The position numbers were made by a program, and so were the translations under genes. A stretch of DNA of 41,690 nucleotides from Thalassotalea sp. PP2-459 (GTDB lineage: Bacteria > Pseudomonadota > Gammaproteobacteria > Enterobacterales > Alteromonadaceae), in assembly GCF_001913705.1 (NCBI RefSeq), contig NZ_MKQD01000039.1, forward strand, positions 1 to 41,690. The letters are read 5' to 3'. Positions within the stretch are counted from its first letter, which is position 1; each line of letters begins with the position of its first letter. Under the pieces are notes generated by a model. The model did not search any database and was not told the origin of the DNA. It saw nothing but the letters and a program-made list of their open reading frames with translations. Positions 17,457 to 26,161 of the stretch are shown in pieces.

Positions 17457-17487
17457 CATGTTAACGTGAAATTCACACGCTAACATG
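17457..17487. repeat. 12-bp inverted repeat between pheA and the AsmA-like gene
   Basis: The arms catgttaacgtg / cacgctaacatg (one mismatch) flank a 7-base loop. It lies 22 bases after the pheA stop on the minus strand, without a T-run in either direction. It may be an imperfect terminator or an operator for the minus-strand AsmA-like gene. Confidence 0.6.
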
Positions 17488-17508
17488 CAACATTACCTAC
17501 GAGAATAT

Positions 17509-18702
17509 CTATGAACTGGTGTTTAGCGCACTGCTAGGTACACTGGTTGGATTAATATGTTCGATAGGGTAACAACCGAGTACTTTGATAAAATTTGTGA
17601 TTGACGTTAACGATCTTATCGCCTCTTGCATGGTAATTTGCTTTAGGTTTGCTTCTACATCAATATAAAACATTTCTTCCCAAGGGCGACCTTGAATCGG
17701 CCTTGACTCTAGTTTACACATGTTAATACCGGCATTTTTGAGGATCACTAAACACTCAACTAATGCGCCAGGTTTTTGTCCTGTAGCAAGAATAAAAGTG
17801 GTTTTTGCAGGAATTTGCTCGGCAACTTCTATTGGCTTTCTTGCGACTAAAATAAAGCGACTATGGTTTTCTGATTGATTAGCGATTGCTTTTTCTAGTG
17901 CATGCAAATTGTACAGTTTTCCACCTTCTTCACTGCCTATAACAGCAACAGTTGGATCTTGTAATTCATTTGCTTTTGCCATGGCTTCTGCAGTGCTTTC
18001 GCAATACTCAATGCGCATGCCACTTTGTTTATCAAGAAAGTTACTACATTGTGCGAAAGGTTGGCCGTGGGCGTAAATCGTTTTGATATTGCTAAGGCTG
18101 GTATTAACTGCAGTAAGTAAACAATGTTCAATTGGCTGGGTAATTTCACCAACAATTGAAAGGTTAGTGTGTTGCAATAAGTCGTAAACTTGATTGATAC
18201 CGCCTGAACTTGTATTTTCGATTGGCAGCATTCCGTAGTCTGCGTGTCCTGATTCAACCTGTTGTAAAATTTCACTAAAGCTTTGGCAACCATGTTCGAT
18301 AATTTTTTCTGCTCTTCTCGAAAAGTAACGGTGACTGGCTAAATAGCTATACGAACCTTTGTTGCCTAAAAAAGCCACACTCACTGCTGGCATTTCAATG
18401 TTAGGGTTAGCAAGTGTTTGTAAATAAGCCTGTTGATTTAACACTGAATCTTCAATGATGGTTTGAAAAACGCTGGTAACATAGTGGGCATCAAGGCCAT
18501 ATTCTCTACCTTGCTTAATTAGGCGAACGAGCAAATCTTGCTCGCGTTGTTGGTCACGGACAGGTCTAATTTGATGCGCTTTGCTTTTAGCAACATTTAG
18601 CGTAAGTGAACGGCGTTTTGCAAATAACGCAAGTAATTCTTGATCAAGTTGCGTTATGTGTTCTCTGATTTTATTAAGATCTAATTCTTCGCTTACGGAC
18701 AT
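17509..18702 (-). CDS. pheA: Bifunctional chorismate mutase / prephenate dehydratase
   Basis: Converts chorismate to phenylpyruvate, the phenylalanine branch. An N-terminal chorismate mutase helix bundle (LNKIREHITQLDQELLALFAKR) is followed by the prephenate dehydratase domain (VAFLGNKGSYSYLASHRYF; LPIENTSSGGINQVYDLL) and a C-terminal ACT domain with the GALVECL and ESRPIQGRPWE motifs that bind Phe. The frame stays open to a TTG at 18717, but I prefer ATG 18702, giving 397 residues (E. coli 386). Expression is likely controlled by the leader peptide and attenuator just upstream. Confidence 0.95.
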   Translation of the reverse strand: MSVSEELDLNKIREHITQLDQELLALFAKRRSLTLNVAKSKAHQIRPVRDQQREQDLLVRLIKQGREYGLDAHYVTSVFQTIIEDSVLNQQAYLQTLANPNIEMPAVSVAFLGNKGSYSYLASHRYFSRRAEKIIEHGCQSFSEILQQVESGHADYGMLPIENTSSGGINQVYDLLQHTNLSIVGEITQPIEHCLLTAVNTSLSNIKTIYAHGQPFAQCSNFLDKQSGMRIEYCESTAEAMAKANELQDPTVAVIGSEEGGKLYNLHALEKAIANQSENHSRFILVARKPIEVAEQIPAKTTFILATGQKPGALVECLVILKNAGINMCKLESRPIQGRPWEEMFYIDVEANLKQITMQEAIRSLTSITNFIKVLGCYPIEHINPTSVPSSALNTSS

Positions 18703-18748
18703 AAGGGGTGTTTCCAACGTTACTAATAATAAAGATTCTTCTTGGCAT

Positions 18749-18773
18749 AAAAAAACCTCCGCTTGGGAGGTTT
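18749..18773 (-). terminator. pheA attenuator (intrinsic terminator in the leader)
   Basis: On the minus strand, aaacctcc / ggaggttt forms a perfect 8-bp stem with a 5-base loop followed by seven T, lying between the pheL stop and the pheA start. A competing antiterminator is possible: gggag (18800-18804) can pair with ctccc (18765-18769) in the terminator's left arm. gagagttgtt (18793-18802) can instead pair with the leader segment aacactctc (18832-18840). This is the classical three-way attenuator layout. Confidence 0.85.
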
Positions 18774-18803
18774 ATCGCTAATTCTGTACGACAACAACTC
18801 TCC

Positions 18804-18851
18804 CTAGTGCTGGGTTCTAAAAAAGATAAAAGAGAGTGTTATATTGTTCAT
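18804..18851 (-). CDS. pheL: Phenylalanine leader peptide
   Basis: A 15-residue ORF, MNNITLSFIFFRTQH, has Phe at positions 8, 10 and 11, and its stop lies just before the attenuator hairpins. In enterobacteria the pheA leader peptide (also 15 residues, Phe-rich) senses charged tRNA-Phe: ribosome stalling at Phe codons masks segment 1 and lets the antiterminator form. The Phe codons here immediately follow segment 1, in the right place for this. The ribosome-binding site is weak. Fewer Phe codons than in E. coli, but the position and architecture leave little doubt. Confidence 0.82.
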   Translation of the reverse strand: MNNITLSFIFFRTQH

Positions 18852-18857
18852 CGGTTT

Positions 18858-18886
18858 ACTTTAGCTAGCACGCCGGTGTTTTTCAA
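18858..18886 (-). promoter_or_regulatory. Candidate sigma-70 promoter of pheL-pheA
   Basis: Read on the minus strand, TTGAAA, a 17-base spacer and TAAAGT match the -35 and -10 hexamers at 5/6 and 4/6. It would start transcription almost at the pheL ATG, which leaves little room for a leader. A TATAAA at 18894-18899 is an alternative -10 that would give a ~40-base leader, but it lacks a good -35. Confidence 0.35.
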
Positions 18887-18954
18887 CAATTTATTTATAC
18901 CTATTTGACATCAACCGTTTGTACTTTGCTATATAAGCCAGCTTTTGGCATGCA

Positions 18955-19341
18955 TTACGGTAAACACTGCCACACAATGGTTAACGCGCACAATAAACTA
19001 ATACCCCAAATAATACTACGCAACGTACTAATATTAGCCAAATAGAGAATGTGATAAAAGATGCGCGCAACAATATGGGCTATAGCAAGTTGCTGAATGA
19101 GTTCTCCAGTATGGTTAGTTGCGATCGCTAAAATAACCGCAGGCGCAAAAATAATGACAGATTCGAAGGCATTTTGGTGAGCTGCTAATGCGCGAGCACC
19201 AAACCCGGTTAATTTTGCTTGTTGGCTTCTTGGGGCCTTGTTGTTGTAGCCTCCAAGTTTGTGCATCGCAATTGCAACAGGTAATTTAGCAATATACGGC
19301 AACAATAGGGCAATGAGTAAACAGCTGATGAGAAGAGTCAT
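18955..19341 (-). CDS. MAPEG family membrane protein
   Basis: 128 residues with four hydrophobic segments. The pattern with the conserved 'R-A-L-A-A-H-Q-N-A-F-E' stretch after the first loop is the signature of MAPEG (glutathione/eicosanoid-type) proteins; bacterial members are mostly uncharacterised. It starts eight bases after the acylase stop, so the two genes share a transcript. Confidence 0.85.
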   Translation of the reverse strand: MTLLISCLLIALLLPYIAKLPVAIAMHKLGGYNNKAPRSQQAKLTGFGARALAAHQNAFESVIIFAPAVILAIATNHTGELIQQLAIAHIVARIFYHILYLANISTLRSIIWGISLLCALTIVWQCLP

Positions 19342-19349
19342 GTTGGTTC

Positions 19350-21764
19350 CTAATAACTTAGCAAGGTTAGTGTATATTTAGTTTTTCCAGGTAAAAATGG
19401 GGATGTCTTACCGTCCAGCCAATCTTGATGCCCTACTGCAAAATAAGGGCTCCAAGGATGGCTTGCTTGACTCGTGGGCATATGAAAAATACCATGCTCT
19501 TCATAGCCTGGTGATACTACCATACGCTGAGAAGCTCCAAAGTGAGCACTTTGTACTCTTGGCATATAACTATCACCCGGCATGGGTGTTGTTGGCATTG
19601 ATAACCAACTCGAGAGCAGTGGTAAGCCTTTCGCTAACGGGTGTTGTATCGCAGCTGTATTTTGTTGCCCCCACGTTGCGCTAGTAAGGTCTTGATCTTT
19701 CGTTAGCGTTTGAAAGGTTTGCTCAAATGCCAAGATAAAAGTTTGCTGCCACTCTTCATCTGGCAACCATAAGAAGTTATTCGGTTGTTGGGTGACTAAT
19801 TGCCATAGCGGTATTTCTAATTGATGGCGGATGGAACGAATTTCAAAAGACTTATCAATGTTTTCCATGTTAGCTGCTAATTGACTAAATACGCGATCAC
19901 GGAGCGCTAAACGAAAGTTTCTGATCAAACGATAGCTTACTGAATCGACACTTGCCGATAGTTCGGTTTCTGCGAGTAATAAGGTTTTTGCTTCTTGCCA
20001 ATCAGGGTATTGCTCAATGATATCGGTAGTTAATACCTGATCGATAATAAATTCATGCCAACGATCTAAAAATACAGCGTTATCATCAAGTGCAATATCC
20101 AGTAGTGTTGTTTCATCGAAAGAGTTTTCTGCAAATAAGCGTTGTGAAATTTGTTTCGCACGTGCACCTAATGCGTAACCGCCGTTGCCTAGTTTTTTCA
20201 GCATATCTCCGCCAACAACACGGGCATTTGCCGTCCATAATCGTTGTGTTTTTGGATTATAAATGCTGGGGTAATCTTTGGCTGGCAAATATCCATTCCA
20301 TTGATACTTACCCTTCGCCCACGATACAGGTGTTTCACCAAAGGGTTTATTTCGTTTAGGGATCTTTCCTATTATTGTCCAGCCAATGTTACCGTTTTTA
20401 TCCCCAACAACCATATTTTGTGCTGGAATACCGGTATTTGCTGCAACGGTAAATGCTTGTTTTACCGTTGCAGCCGATTCTAATTTCAATAAGCCTAAAT
20501 TCACTGCCGTCGAGTCGTGTGCTGTCCAGCGATAAGCAAGTAATTGACCTAAATGGTTTTTACCAATAACAGGTCCCCAAATAGTTTCTTGAAGTTGTAC
20601 TTCTTCTGAAAGTTGTTGCTTAATTGCTACCATTTGTGTGGTGTTGATAAAAGGTTTAAAACCTTCTGGTGTGAGGTACTCAGTGTTTTGCTCATTGGTT
20701 TCTAATACGATCACATCACTAAAGTCGCCATAACTATTGGTGAAACCCCATGAAATATGACCGTTACTGCCTGAAACCATGGTAGGGGTGCCGGGCAGTG
20801 TAATGCCAGTTATATCGGTTGTAGCATTATTGTCTTGATATATAAACCGGGCACGATACCAAGTGTTAGGAATACGTAACGTTAAATGCATGTCGTTAGC
20901 GACAATAGCACTACCTGTTTGAGATAAAGCGCCTGAAACTGCCCAATTATTAGAGCCAGGTAATGCTTCGGTGTGTTTGTGTGTATTAAAAGCATCAACT
21001 AACGTTAATACTAAAGAATGGGTGTTCTTTGATGGAATTGTTGAAGATGTTGCACTAGGCCAAGGCGTGTCTGGTAGTGGTGCTGGTTGATATGAAGTGC
21101 CATCTAATGCGGCGTCCCAAACACTGCCTTTGGGGTTTAAAAATTGATATACCTTGTCATTTAACAACGTTTGCAATAATCCTAGTGTTCTTTCTCGCTT
21201 TCCATCTTTATGTTGTAAATCTAAATACATAGAAAAGACAGCTAAAATACTGTCTTCTGGACGCCATTCAACTGGTCGCTGTTGTAACAATAAATATTCG
21301 AAGGGGTAAGCTTTTAAACGTCTTAAACCTTCGTTTACACCTGTAGTGTAGGCATCAAGTATTATCTTTTCGTAAGGTGAAAGCTGTTGAACGATATCTT
21401 CTGCACGTTGACGAAACCGATGGATCCGAACTGATTTGTCATAGGAAAGTGCAGTGGCACCAAATAAACTTGATAATTCACCAGCGGCGTTTCTTCGTAA
21501 AGTGTCCATTTGAAAGAAGCGCTCTTGGGCATGTAAAAAGCCGGTAGCAAGCGCTAGATCTTGCCTATTATCTGCTGTGATGGTTGCCACACCGTTACTG
21601 TCGCGCTCTATCATAACGCTTTTTTCTAAGCCAAATAATGTTGTTTTACCTTCAAGTTGTGGTAATGAGCCATCTATTTGGCTGTATAGCCATGTTGCTG
21701 CCATCGAAATGATTAATAACAGTAGTAGTAAGCCGGCAGCGAGAGATTTTTTTACGCGATTCAT
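19350..21764 (-). CDS. Penicillin acylase family Ntn-hydrolase
   Basis: 804 residues, exported by an N-terminal hydrophobic signal/anchor (about 8-28). The family is made as a precursor cut at a catalytic Ser that becomes the N terminus of the beta chain; here the expected Ser lies in LPGSNNWAVSG at Ser271, followed by the conserved NDMHL and YRARF blocks. Members hydrolyse amides, including penicillins and N-acyl-homoserine lactones, so quorum-signal degradation is possible but not shown by sequence. The chain order (short alpha, spacer, long beta) fits the usual size. Its downstream partner is the MAPEG gene. Confidence 0.92.
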   Translation of the reverse strand: MNRVKKSLAAGLLLLLLIISMAATWLYSQIDGSLPQLEGKTTLFGLEKSVMIERDSNGVATITADNRQDLALATGFLHAQERFFQMDTLRRNAAGELSSLFGATALSYDKSVRIHRFRQRAEDIVQQLSPYEKIILDAYTTGVNEGLRRLKAYPFEYLLLQQRPVEWRPEDSILAVFSMYLDLQHKDGKRERTLGLLQTLLNDKVYQFLNPKGSVWDAALDGTSYQPAPLPDTPWPSATSSTIPSKNTHSLVLTLVDAFNTHKHTEALPGSNNWAVSGALSQTGSAIVANDMHLTLRIPNTWYRARFIYQDNNATTDITGITLPGTPTMVSGSNGHISWGFTNSYGDFSDVIVLETNEQNTEYLTPEGFKPFINTTQMVAIKQQLSEEVQLQETIWGPVIGKNHLGQLLAYRWTAHDSTAVNLGLLKLESAATVKQAFTVAANTGIPAQNMVVGDKNGNIGWTIIGKIPKRNKPFGETPVSWAKGKYQWNGYLPAKDYPSIYNPKTQRLWTANARVVGGDMLKKLGNGGYALGARAKQISQRLFAENSFDETTLLDIALDDNAVFLDRWHEFIIDQVLTTDIIEQYPDWQEAKTLLLAETELSASVDSVSYRLIRNFRLALRDRVFSQLAANMENIDKSFEIRSIRHQLEIPLWQLVTQQPNNFLWLPDEEWQQTFILAFEQTFQTLTKDQDLTSATWGQQNTAAIQHPLAKGLPLLSSWLSMPTTPMPGDSYMPRVQSAHFGASQRMVVSPGYEEHGIFHMPTSQASHPWSPYFAVGHQDWLDGKTSPFLPGKTKYTLTLLSY

Positions 21765-22234
21765 CAGTAGGTAAATAAAGGTAAATGTCTTATAAATTTA
21801 GAGTACCTGAAATGTGAGAAAGGAACAATGTACGATACTTACTTCGCCTTTAACTGGGCTGAGTTGTTGATGGAAGTGCGCAGTAATAAGGAAAAACTCC
21901 GTGATATAACAGTTTGATAAATAAAAAAGCTTACCGTTTCAGTTGATTGGCTAATTTCTTATCCCGAGTTCAGGTTAAATACAGCGGTTAGATCGTGAGA
22001 TTATAGAACGCTGTAAAAACGAGCGATTGTCTTTGTAAAAAAAGTGTTAGCCGAAAGCTAAAAACAATGTAATAATCATAGATAGTGCAAGGACATGGCA
22101 TTTCGCCAATCGCAATTCTTTTTTCGGTCAGTTGTTCAATCGTTTATCAAACAAGATGTTTTTGCTTGACCATGTTTGTTTATAGTGCAACACATCTAGA
22201 TTGATGTGTGGGCGTATTTTAGTAGAGAATAAAA
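21765..22234. other. Divergent intergenic region between the acylase and a conserved hypothetical
   Basis: Promoters for both flanking genes must lie here. It contains one possible 29-codon ORF (21828-21917) and a 7-bp hairpin, acacatc / gatgtgt, at 22190-22209 just before the 22235 start. I see no further gene or RNA. Confidence 0.5.
21828..21917 (+). CDS. Possible 29-residue small protein
   Basis: ATG preceded by AAAGGA (spacing only three bases) opens a frame encoding MYDTYFAFNWAELLM and then a charged helix-like EVRSNKEKLRDITV. Its composition looks protein-like, but length and tight spacing make it uncertain. No homologue is recognised. Confidence 0.3.
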   Translation: MYDTYFAFNWAELLMEVRSNKEKLRDITV

Positions 22235-22618
22235 ATGTCACAAACACATTCACGTTATATCCAAGTTGGCGATTGGTATTTTGAAATCAAAGCCGTTCGT
22301 GCATTGAAAGTTGATGAGTATGGTGAGCCATATCAAGCTATTGCAAATTGTAATATTAATGGCAATAAAATGTACATTGATGGTTTATTGAATAAAGATG
22401 ATGATGAGTTTTCTAAGCATGACTTTAAAAGCTTTTATCAATTTGCTCAAAAAATTGGCTTAGATGAAATTTCATATCACCGCTTCCAAAATGGCGAATC
22501 GGTTCATAAAGAAATACTTGTTGCACCAGAGAAACAAGTAACGGCTTCAAAAACTGTCAAGAAAAACCCTCAAGAAGAAGTCAAGCCTGATGTTGTACCT
22601 ATGCGTTTGGTCAAATAA
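22235..22618 (+). CDS. Conserved hypothetical protein
   Basis: 127 residues, cytoplasmic by composition, no signal peptide or membrane segment. The first ~90 residues form an alpha/beta-looking domain (YIQVGDWYFEIKAVRAL, then NINGNKMYIDGLL), followed by a lysine/proline-rich flexible tail. I do not recognise a named family. It starts its own unit behind a divergent region, ~135 bases ahead of the cysteine desulfurase gene. Confidence 0.75.
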   Translation: MSQTHSRYIQVGDWYFEIKAVRALKVDEYGEPYQAIANCNINGNKMYIDGLLNKDDDEFSKHDFKSFYQFAQKIGLDEISYHRFQNGESVHKEILVAPEKQVTASKTVKKNPQEEVKPDVVPMRLVK

Positions 22619-22754
22619 TACCGTAACCATTTTCGTGTAGTGTGAAGGTTGTTTCACAACTGAAACGCATGTCATTAAAACTTACAAATAGCGAATTGCT
22701 ATCTTAGCGTAGCGTTGGTAACGTTAAATTACGCTCGTTAATGAATGAAAACTC

Positions 22755-24005
22755 ATGTCTATTGTTAGTCCATGGAAGCACGACTTTCCAGTTTATCTAT
22801 CACACGCACACCCTAATCTTTGTTATTTAGATTCTGCCGCCACATGCTTAACTCCAAAACATGTCGCTGATGCGGTGTTTCACTATCAATGTTATGCCCA
22901 TGCAAATAGTCATAAAGGCTTATATCAGCTGAGTGCCAGTGTGACTGAAAGAGTCGAACAAGCTCGCGAGAAAGTCGCACATTTTATTGGAGCACAAAGT
23001 GGCGAGAATATCTCGTTTAATCATGGTACCACTGATGCTATTAATATGGTGGCATATAGCTTTGTTGAACCTTTGCTTATCGAAAAACAAGATGGCGACC
23101 AAGCTAATATAGTGATCAGTGCAGCTGAACATCATGCTAATTTACTGCCTTGGCAACGTTTAGCTCAACAATACAATGTTGAGTTGCGAATTGCGCCTTT
23201 GAACAAAGATGGCACAATCAATCAAGCAAACTTATCCGCATTGCTTGATAGCGATACAAAATTATTGGCAATTACACATTGCTCTAATGTACTTGGGTTG
23301 ATGAATCCGGTATCTAATATCTGTCGTATTGCTCGTAATAAAGGTATACCAACGTTAATTGATGGTGCACAAGCCATTTGTAAAGGGTCAGTCAATGTCA
23401 GTGAAATCGATTGTGATTTTTATGTATTCTCAGCCCATAAAATTTATGGTCCAACAGGCTGTGGCGTTTTATACGCAAAAGGAAACCTTTTTGATAACAT
23501 GCGCCCGTATCAATTAGGAGGCGGGGTAATTGAGTCAGTAAGTTATCAACAAAGTCGTTTTATTGCTGGTCCGCTCAAATTTGAACCGGGATCTCATAAT
23601 GTTGCTGCGATTGTTGGCTTAATTGAAGCGATTGATTACATGGCGGACATTTCATGGCATGATGTTAATCAATATATTGATAACTTAGCAGGATATTTGC
23701 ATTCAGAGCTTGAAAAATTACCCTTTTATCAACCGCTGATAAAGCGATGTGCCACCGATGTCGAGGAGAAAATTCCTACTTTGGTAAGTTTTCAAGTTAA
23801 AAAAGTACATTGCCATGATATTGCCAGCTTACTTGATAATGATGGCATTGCAATTCGTGCAGGCCATCACTGCGCGCAACCGTTACATCAAACATTGGGT
23901 GTTAACGCAAGTATACGCGCGTCATTAGGGTTGTATAATGATGTCTCAGATATTGATAAATTAGTGGCTAGTTTAACAACGGCACATAAAATGATGGCAC
24001 TTTAA
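22755..24005 (+). CDS. csdA: Cysteine desulfurase (SufS/CsdA type)
   Basis: PLP enzyme that takes sulfur from L-cysteine and holds it as a persulfide. 416 residues of class II type: PLP Lys229 in FSAHKIYGPTGCG, a His-rich AAEHHANLLPW block, and the persulfide Cys373 in RAGHHCAQP. It begins a tight run with a SufU-like scaffold (10-base gap), XdhC and a MocA-like transferase. That setting suggests sulfur delivery to a molybdenum cofactor or to a Fe-S cluster of a molybdenum hydroxylase, rather than, or besides, general Fe-S assembly. Confidence 0.9.
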   Translation: MSIVSPWKHDFPVYLSHAHPNLCYLDSAATCLTPKHVADAVFHYQCYAHANSHKGLYQLSASVTERVEQAREKVAHFIGAQSGENISFNHGTTDAINMVAYSFVEPLLIEKQDGDQANIVISAAEHHANLLPWQRLAQQYNVELRIAPLNKDGTINQANLSALLDSDTKLLAITHCSNVLGLMNPVSNICRIARNKGIPTLIDGAQAICKGSVNVSEIDCDFYVFSAHKIYGPTGCGVLYAKGNLFDNMRPYQLGGGVIESVSYQQSRFIAGPLKFEPGSHNVAAIVGLIEAIDYMADISWHDVNQYIDNLAGYLHSELEKLPFYQPLIKRCATDVEEKIPTLVSFQVKKVHCHDIASLLDNDGIAIRAGHHCAQPLHQTLGVNASIRASLGLYNDVSDIDKLVASLTTAHKMMAL

Positions 24006-24015
24006 TGTTGGAGTT

Positions 24016-24504
24016 ATGCACTTGGCTTTAACCAAAAAACAGCATGTAGATCACACTAAATCTCAGCACCAGTTGTATCAAACTGCTTTACTTGCTCATC
24101 ATAAACACCCTGTTGGCTTTGAGTTGGCAATTAATGCAGATGCTTCATATGAAGGTGTGAACCCCGCTTGCGGTGATGAAATTACGGTGAGTTGTGAAAT
24201 CAAGCATCAAGGTGAATTATCAGTGATTAAGGCCATTGCCTTTCATGGGGATAGCTGTGCTATTTGTCGAGCATCTGCATCTATTATGTGTCAAGAAGCA
24301 CAAGGGATAACTTTAGTTGAGGCTATGCTAATGGCTCAGCAGTTAACAGGGGCATTATCTACGAACATCTCAATGATAGGGGAGCTTGCAGAGCAGTTTT
24401 CGCCACTATTGATGATTCAACAGTTTCCCGTTAGAAAACAATGTGCATTACTGCCTTGGAATACCTTAATGGAAACACTAAAATGTTTGCAAGACCAGCC
24501 TTAA
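24016..24504 (+). CDS. sufU: SufU-like sulfur acceptor / Fe-S scaffold protein
   Basis: 162 residues of the IscU/SufU fold. The ligand positions of SufU are present: Cys and Asp in NPACGDE, Cys in GDSCAICRASAS (with an additional Cys), and Cys in VRKQCALLPW. In Firmicutes SufU binds zinc and takes persulfide sulfur from SufS; the same paired arrangement is seen here. AGGAG lies close to the ATG. A longer N-terminal extension of ~45 residues precedes the core, compared with typical SufU. Confidence 0.85.
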   Translation: MHLALTKKQHVDHTKSQHQLYQTALLAHHKHPVGFELAINADASYEGVNPACGDEITVSCEIKHQGELSVIKAIAFHGDSCAICRASASIMCQEAQGITLVEAMLMAQQLTGALSTNISMIGELAEQFSPLLMIQQFPVRKQCALLPWNTLMETLKCLQDQP

Positions 24505-24515
24505 AGGGTTAACAC

Positions 24516-25517
24516 ATGCAAGAAAACTGGTTACAAATTGTAGGCAATTTTTCAACTGAGCAAGACTATGTATTAGCGACCATCGTCGCTACCAAGGGTT
24601 CAACGTATCGAAAAACAGGCACCATGATGTTAATTTCTGCGCAAGGACAATGTACAGGTTTATTAAGTGGCGGCTGTTTAGAGGCTGATATTGCTTTACA
24701 CGCTCAAGAGGTGTTAAGAGAAAATCATACAAAACTACTTACGTATGATTTAAAAGCTGATGCTGACTTATTATGGGGTCTAGGATTAGGGTGTGACGGT
24801 GCTATTGATATTTATCTACAACCACTAACGAAAATAAATAACCATCTTAATTTCGTATCATTACTCAAGGCTGTGCAGCAAAGGCAATCAGGATATTATT
24901 GTCAGCAAGTGGAAGATAAAAGTGCAGGGATGGCTGAATTTATTACGGCTAGCAACGATTTTGATCATGATAATATTCAGCGCGAATTACCCGAAGGAGA
25001 TTGGCTGATCACACCGGTTACACCGGTATTTTCTTTATTAGTGTGTGGGGCTGGTCCTGATGTAGCACCGTTAGTTACTATGATTGAGCAATTGGGTTGG
25101 CGAGTAACTTTACAAGATCATCGACAAGCATATTTAGACCAACCAGCATTTGCGCACTGTTTTGCCAAGCGTAAATTACGACCAGAACAATCAAATGCTG
25201 GTGACTATCAGGGGTTTGATGCTGTTGTTGTGATGACTCATAATTTAAATAATGATGGTGAGATACTTAAGCATGCGTTAGCGGCTAATATTGGCTATAT
25301 TGGTTTATTAGGTCCCGCAGGTCGGCGAGATAAGCTACTTAATGCGTTGTCGTTAACGGCATCTGATGTACAACAACAAGTTTTTGCTCCTATTGGGCTA
25401 AATATAGGGGGACGAAGTCCACAAGCCATCGCGTTGTCAATTTGTGCTGAAATTCAGCAGTTTATTAGTCATCAATTTCAGTCGAGTCAGATAAAGTCAT
25501 GGCGTATTCAACAATAG
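24516..25517 (+). CDS. xdhC: XdhC/CoxI family molybdenum-cofactor insertion protein
   Basis: 333 residues. The N-terminal XdhC/CoxI domain carries ATIVATKGSTYRKTGTMM and GLLSGGCLEADI, and the C-terminal Rossmann-like XdhC domain has LLVCGAGPDVAPL. In homologues it binds molybdopterin cofactor, protects it and, with a desulfurase, mediates sulfuration before insertion into xanthine dehydrogenase-type enzymes. It follows sufU by 11 bases and overlaps mocA by 19 bases. No molybdenum hydroxylase subunit is in the window. Confidence 0.9.
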   Translation: MQENWLQIVGNFSTEQDYVLATIVATKGSTYRKTGTMMLISAQGQCTGLLSGGCLEADIALHAQEVLRENHTKLLTYDLKADADLLWGLGLGCDGAIDIYLQPLTKINNHLNFVSLLKAVQQRQSGYYCQQVEDKSAGMAEFITASNDFDHDNIQRELPEGDWLITPVTPVFSLLVCGAGPDVAPLVTMIEQLGWRVTLQDHRQAYLDQPAFAHCFAKRKLRPEQSNAGDYQGFDAVVVMTHNLNNDGEILKHALAANIGYIGLLGPAGRRDKLLNALSLTASDVQQQVFAPIGLNIGGRSPQAIALSICAEIQQFISHQFQSSQIKSWRIQQ

Positions 25518-26125
25518 AAAGTGAGCTGGCTGTAATCGTATTAGCGGCCGGTAGTTCATCAAGGCTGGGTCAGCCAAAACAATTAGTTGAAGTGCAAGGA
25601 AATAAGCTCATTGCAAGGCAGTGTGAGCTTGCGCTAACACTCACTAATAATGTGCTGGTAGTTGTGGGTTGTTATGCAGAAAAAGTCAGTGATGCGGTCA
25701 ATCACTTACCCGTTAATGTGGTGAATAATCCAAATTGGCAACAAGGTATGGGAAGTTCAATAGCAGCAGGGATTAATGCGTTGCCTTCAACGGTGAAGGG
25801 GGTAATGTTACTGTTGGTTGATCAATGGCAGTTAACAGCTGCAGATTTAGCGTTAACCAAACAAACGTGGCAACAAGCATCGAACAGTATCATTTGTGCG
25901 CGCGGTAAAAGTGGTGCATTTTCGCCGCCAATTATTTTTCCCCGCGATTACTTTAAGCAACTTAAACACATACCACCAGATTCTGGCGCTAAGGCGATTG
26001 TAAATCAACATGGCGATAATGTTATTTCTTTATCATTAGAAGCAGCATTTGCAGATTTAGATACACCAGAGCAACTTCAACACTGTTTACGTTATTTTCA
26101 GACTATGAATTCTGATCTAGCTTGA
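25499..26125 (+). CDS. mocA: MocA-like molybdenum cofactor nucleotidyltransferase
   Basis: 208 residues. The MobA-like NTP-transferase motif VIVLAAGSSSRLGQPKQLVE opens the protein, with MLLLVDQWQL in the middle (the metal-binding D of the family) and the ending LDTPEQL. MocA converts Mo-MPT to the MCD form used by xanthine-dehydrogenase-type enzymes. The 19-base overlap with xdhC indicates translational coupling. Genetic context favours MocA over MobA. Confidence 0.85.
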   Translation: MAYSTIESELAVIVLAAGSSSRLGQPKQLVEVQGNKLIARQCELALTLTNNVLVVVGCYAEKVSDAVNHLPVNVVNNPNWQQGMGSSIAAGINALPSTVKGVMLLLVDQWQLTAADLALTKQTWQQASNSIICARGKSGAFSPPIIFPRDYFKQLKHIPPDSGAKAIVNQHGDNVISLSLEAAFADLDTPEQLQHCLRYFQTMNSDLA

Positions 26126-26161
26126 TAAAATAGCGAAAACTTAATTATTTTTGAGAACATC

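Noticed and set aside
18703-18717. TTG start for pheA
   Set aside because: ATG 18702 is close, preferred, and gives a length nearer the family; the TTG form adds five residues without support.
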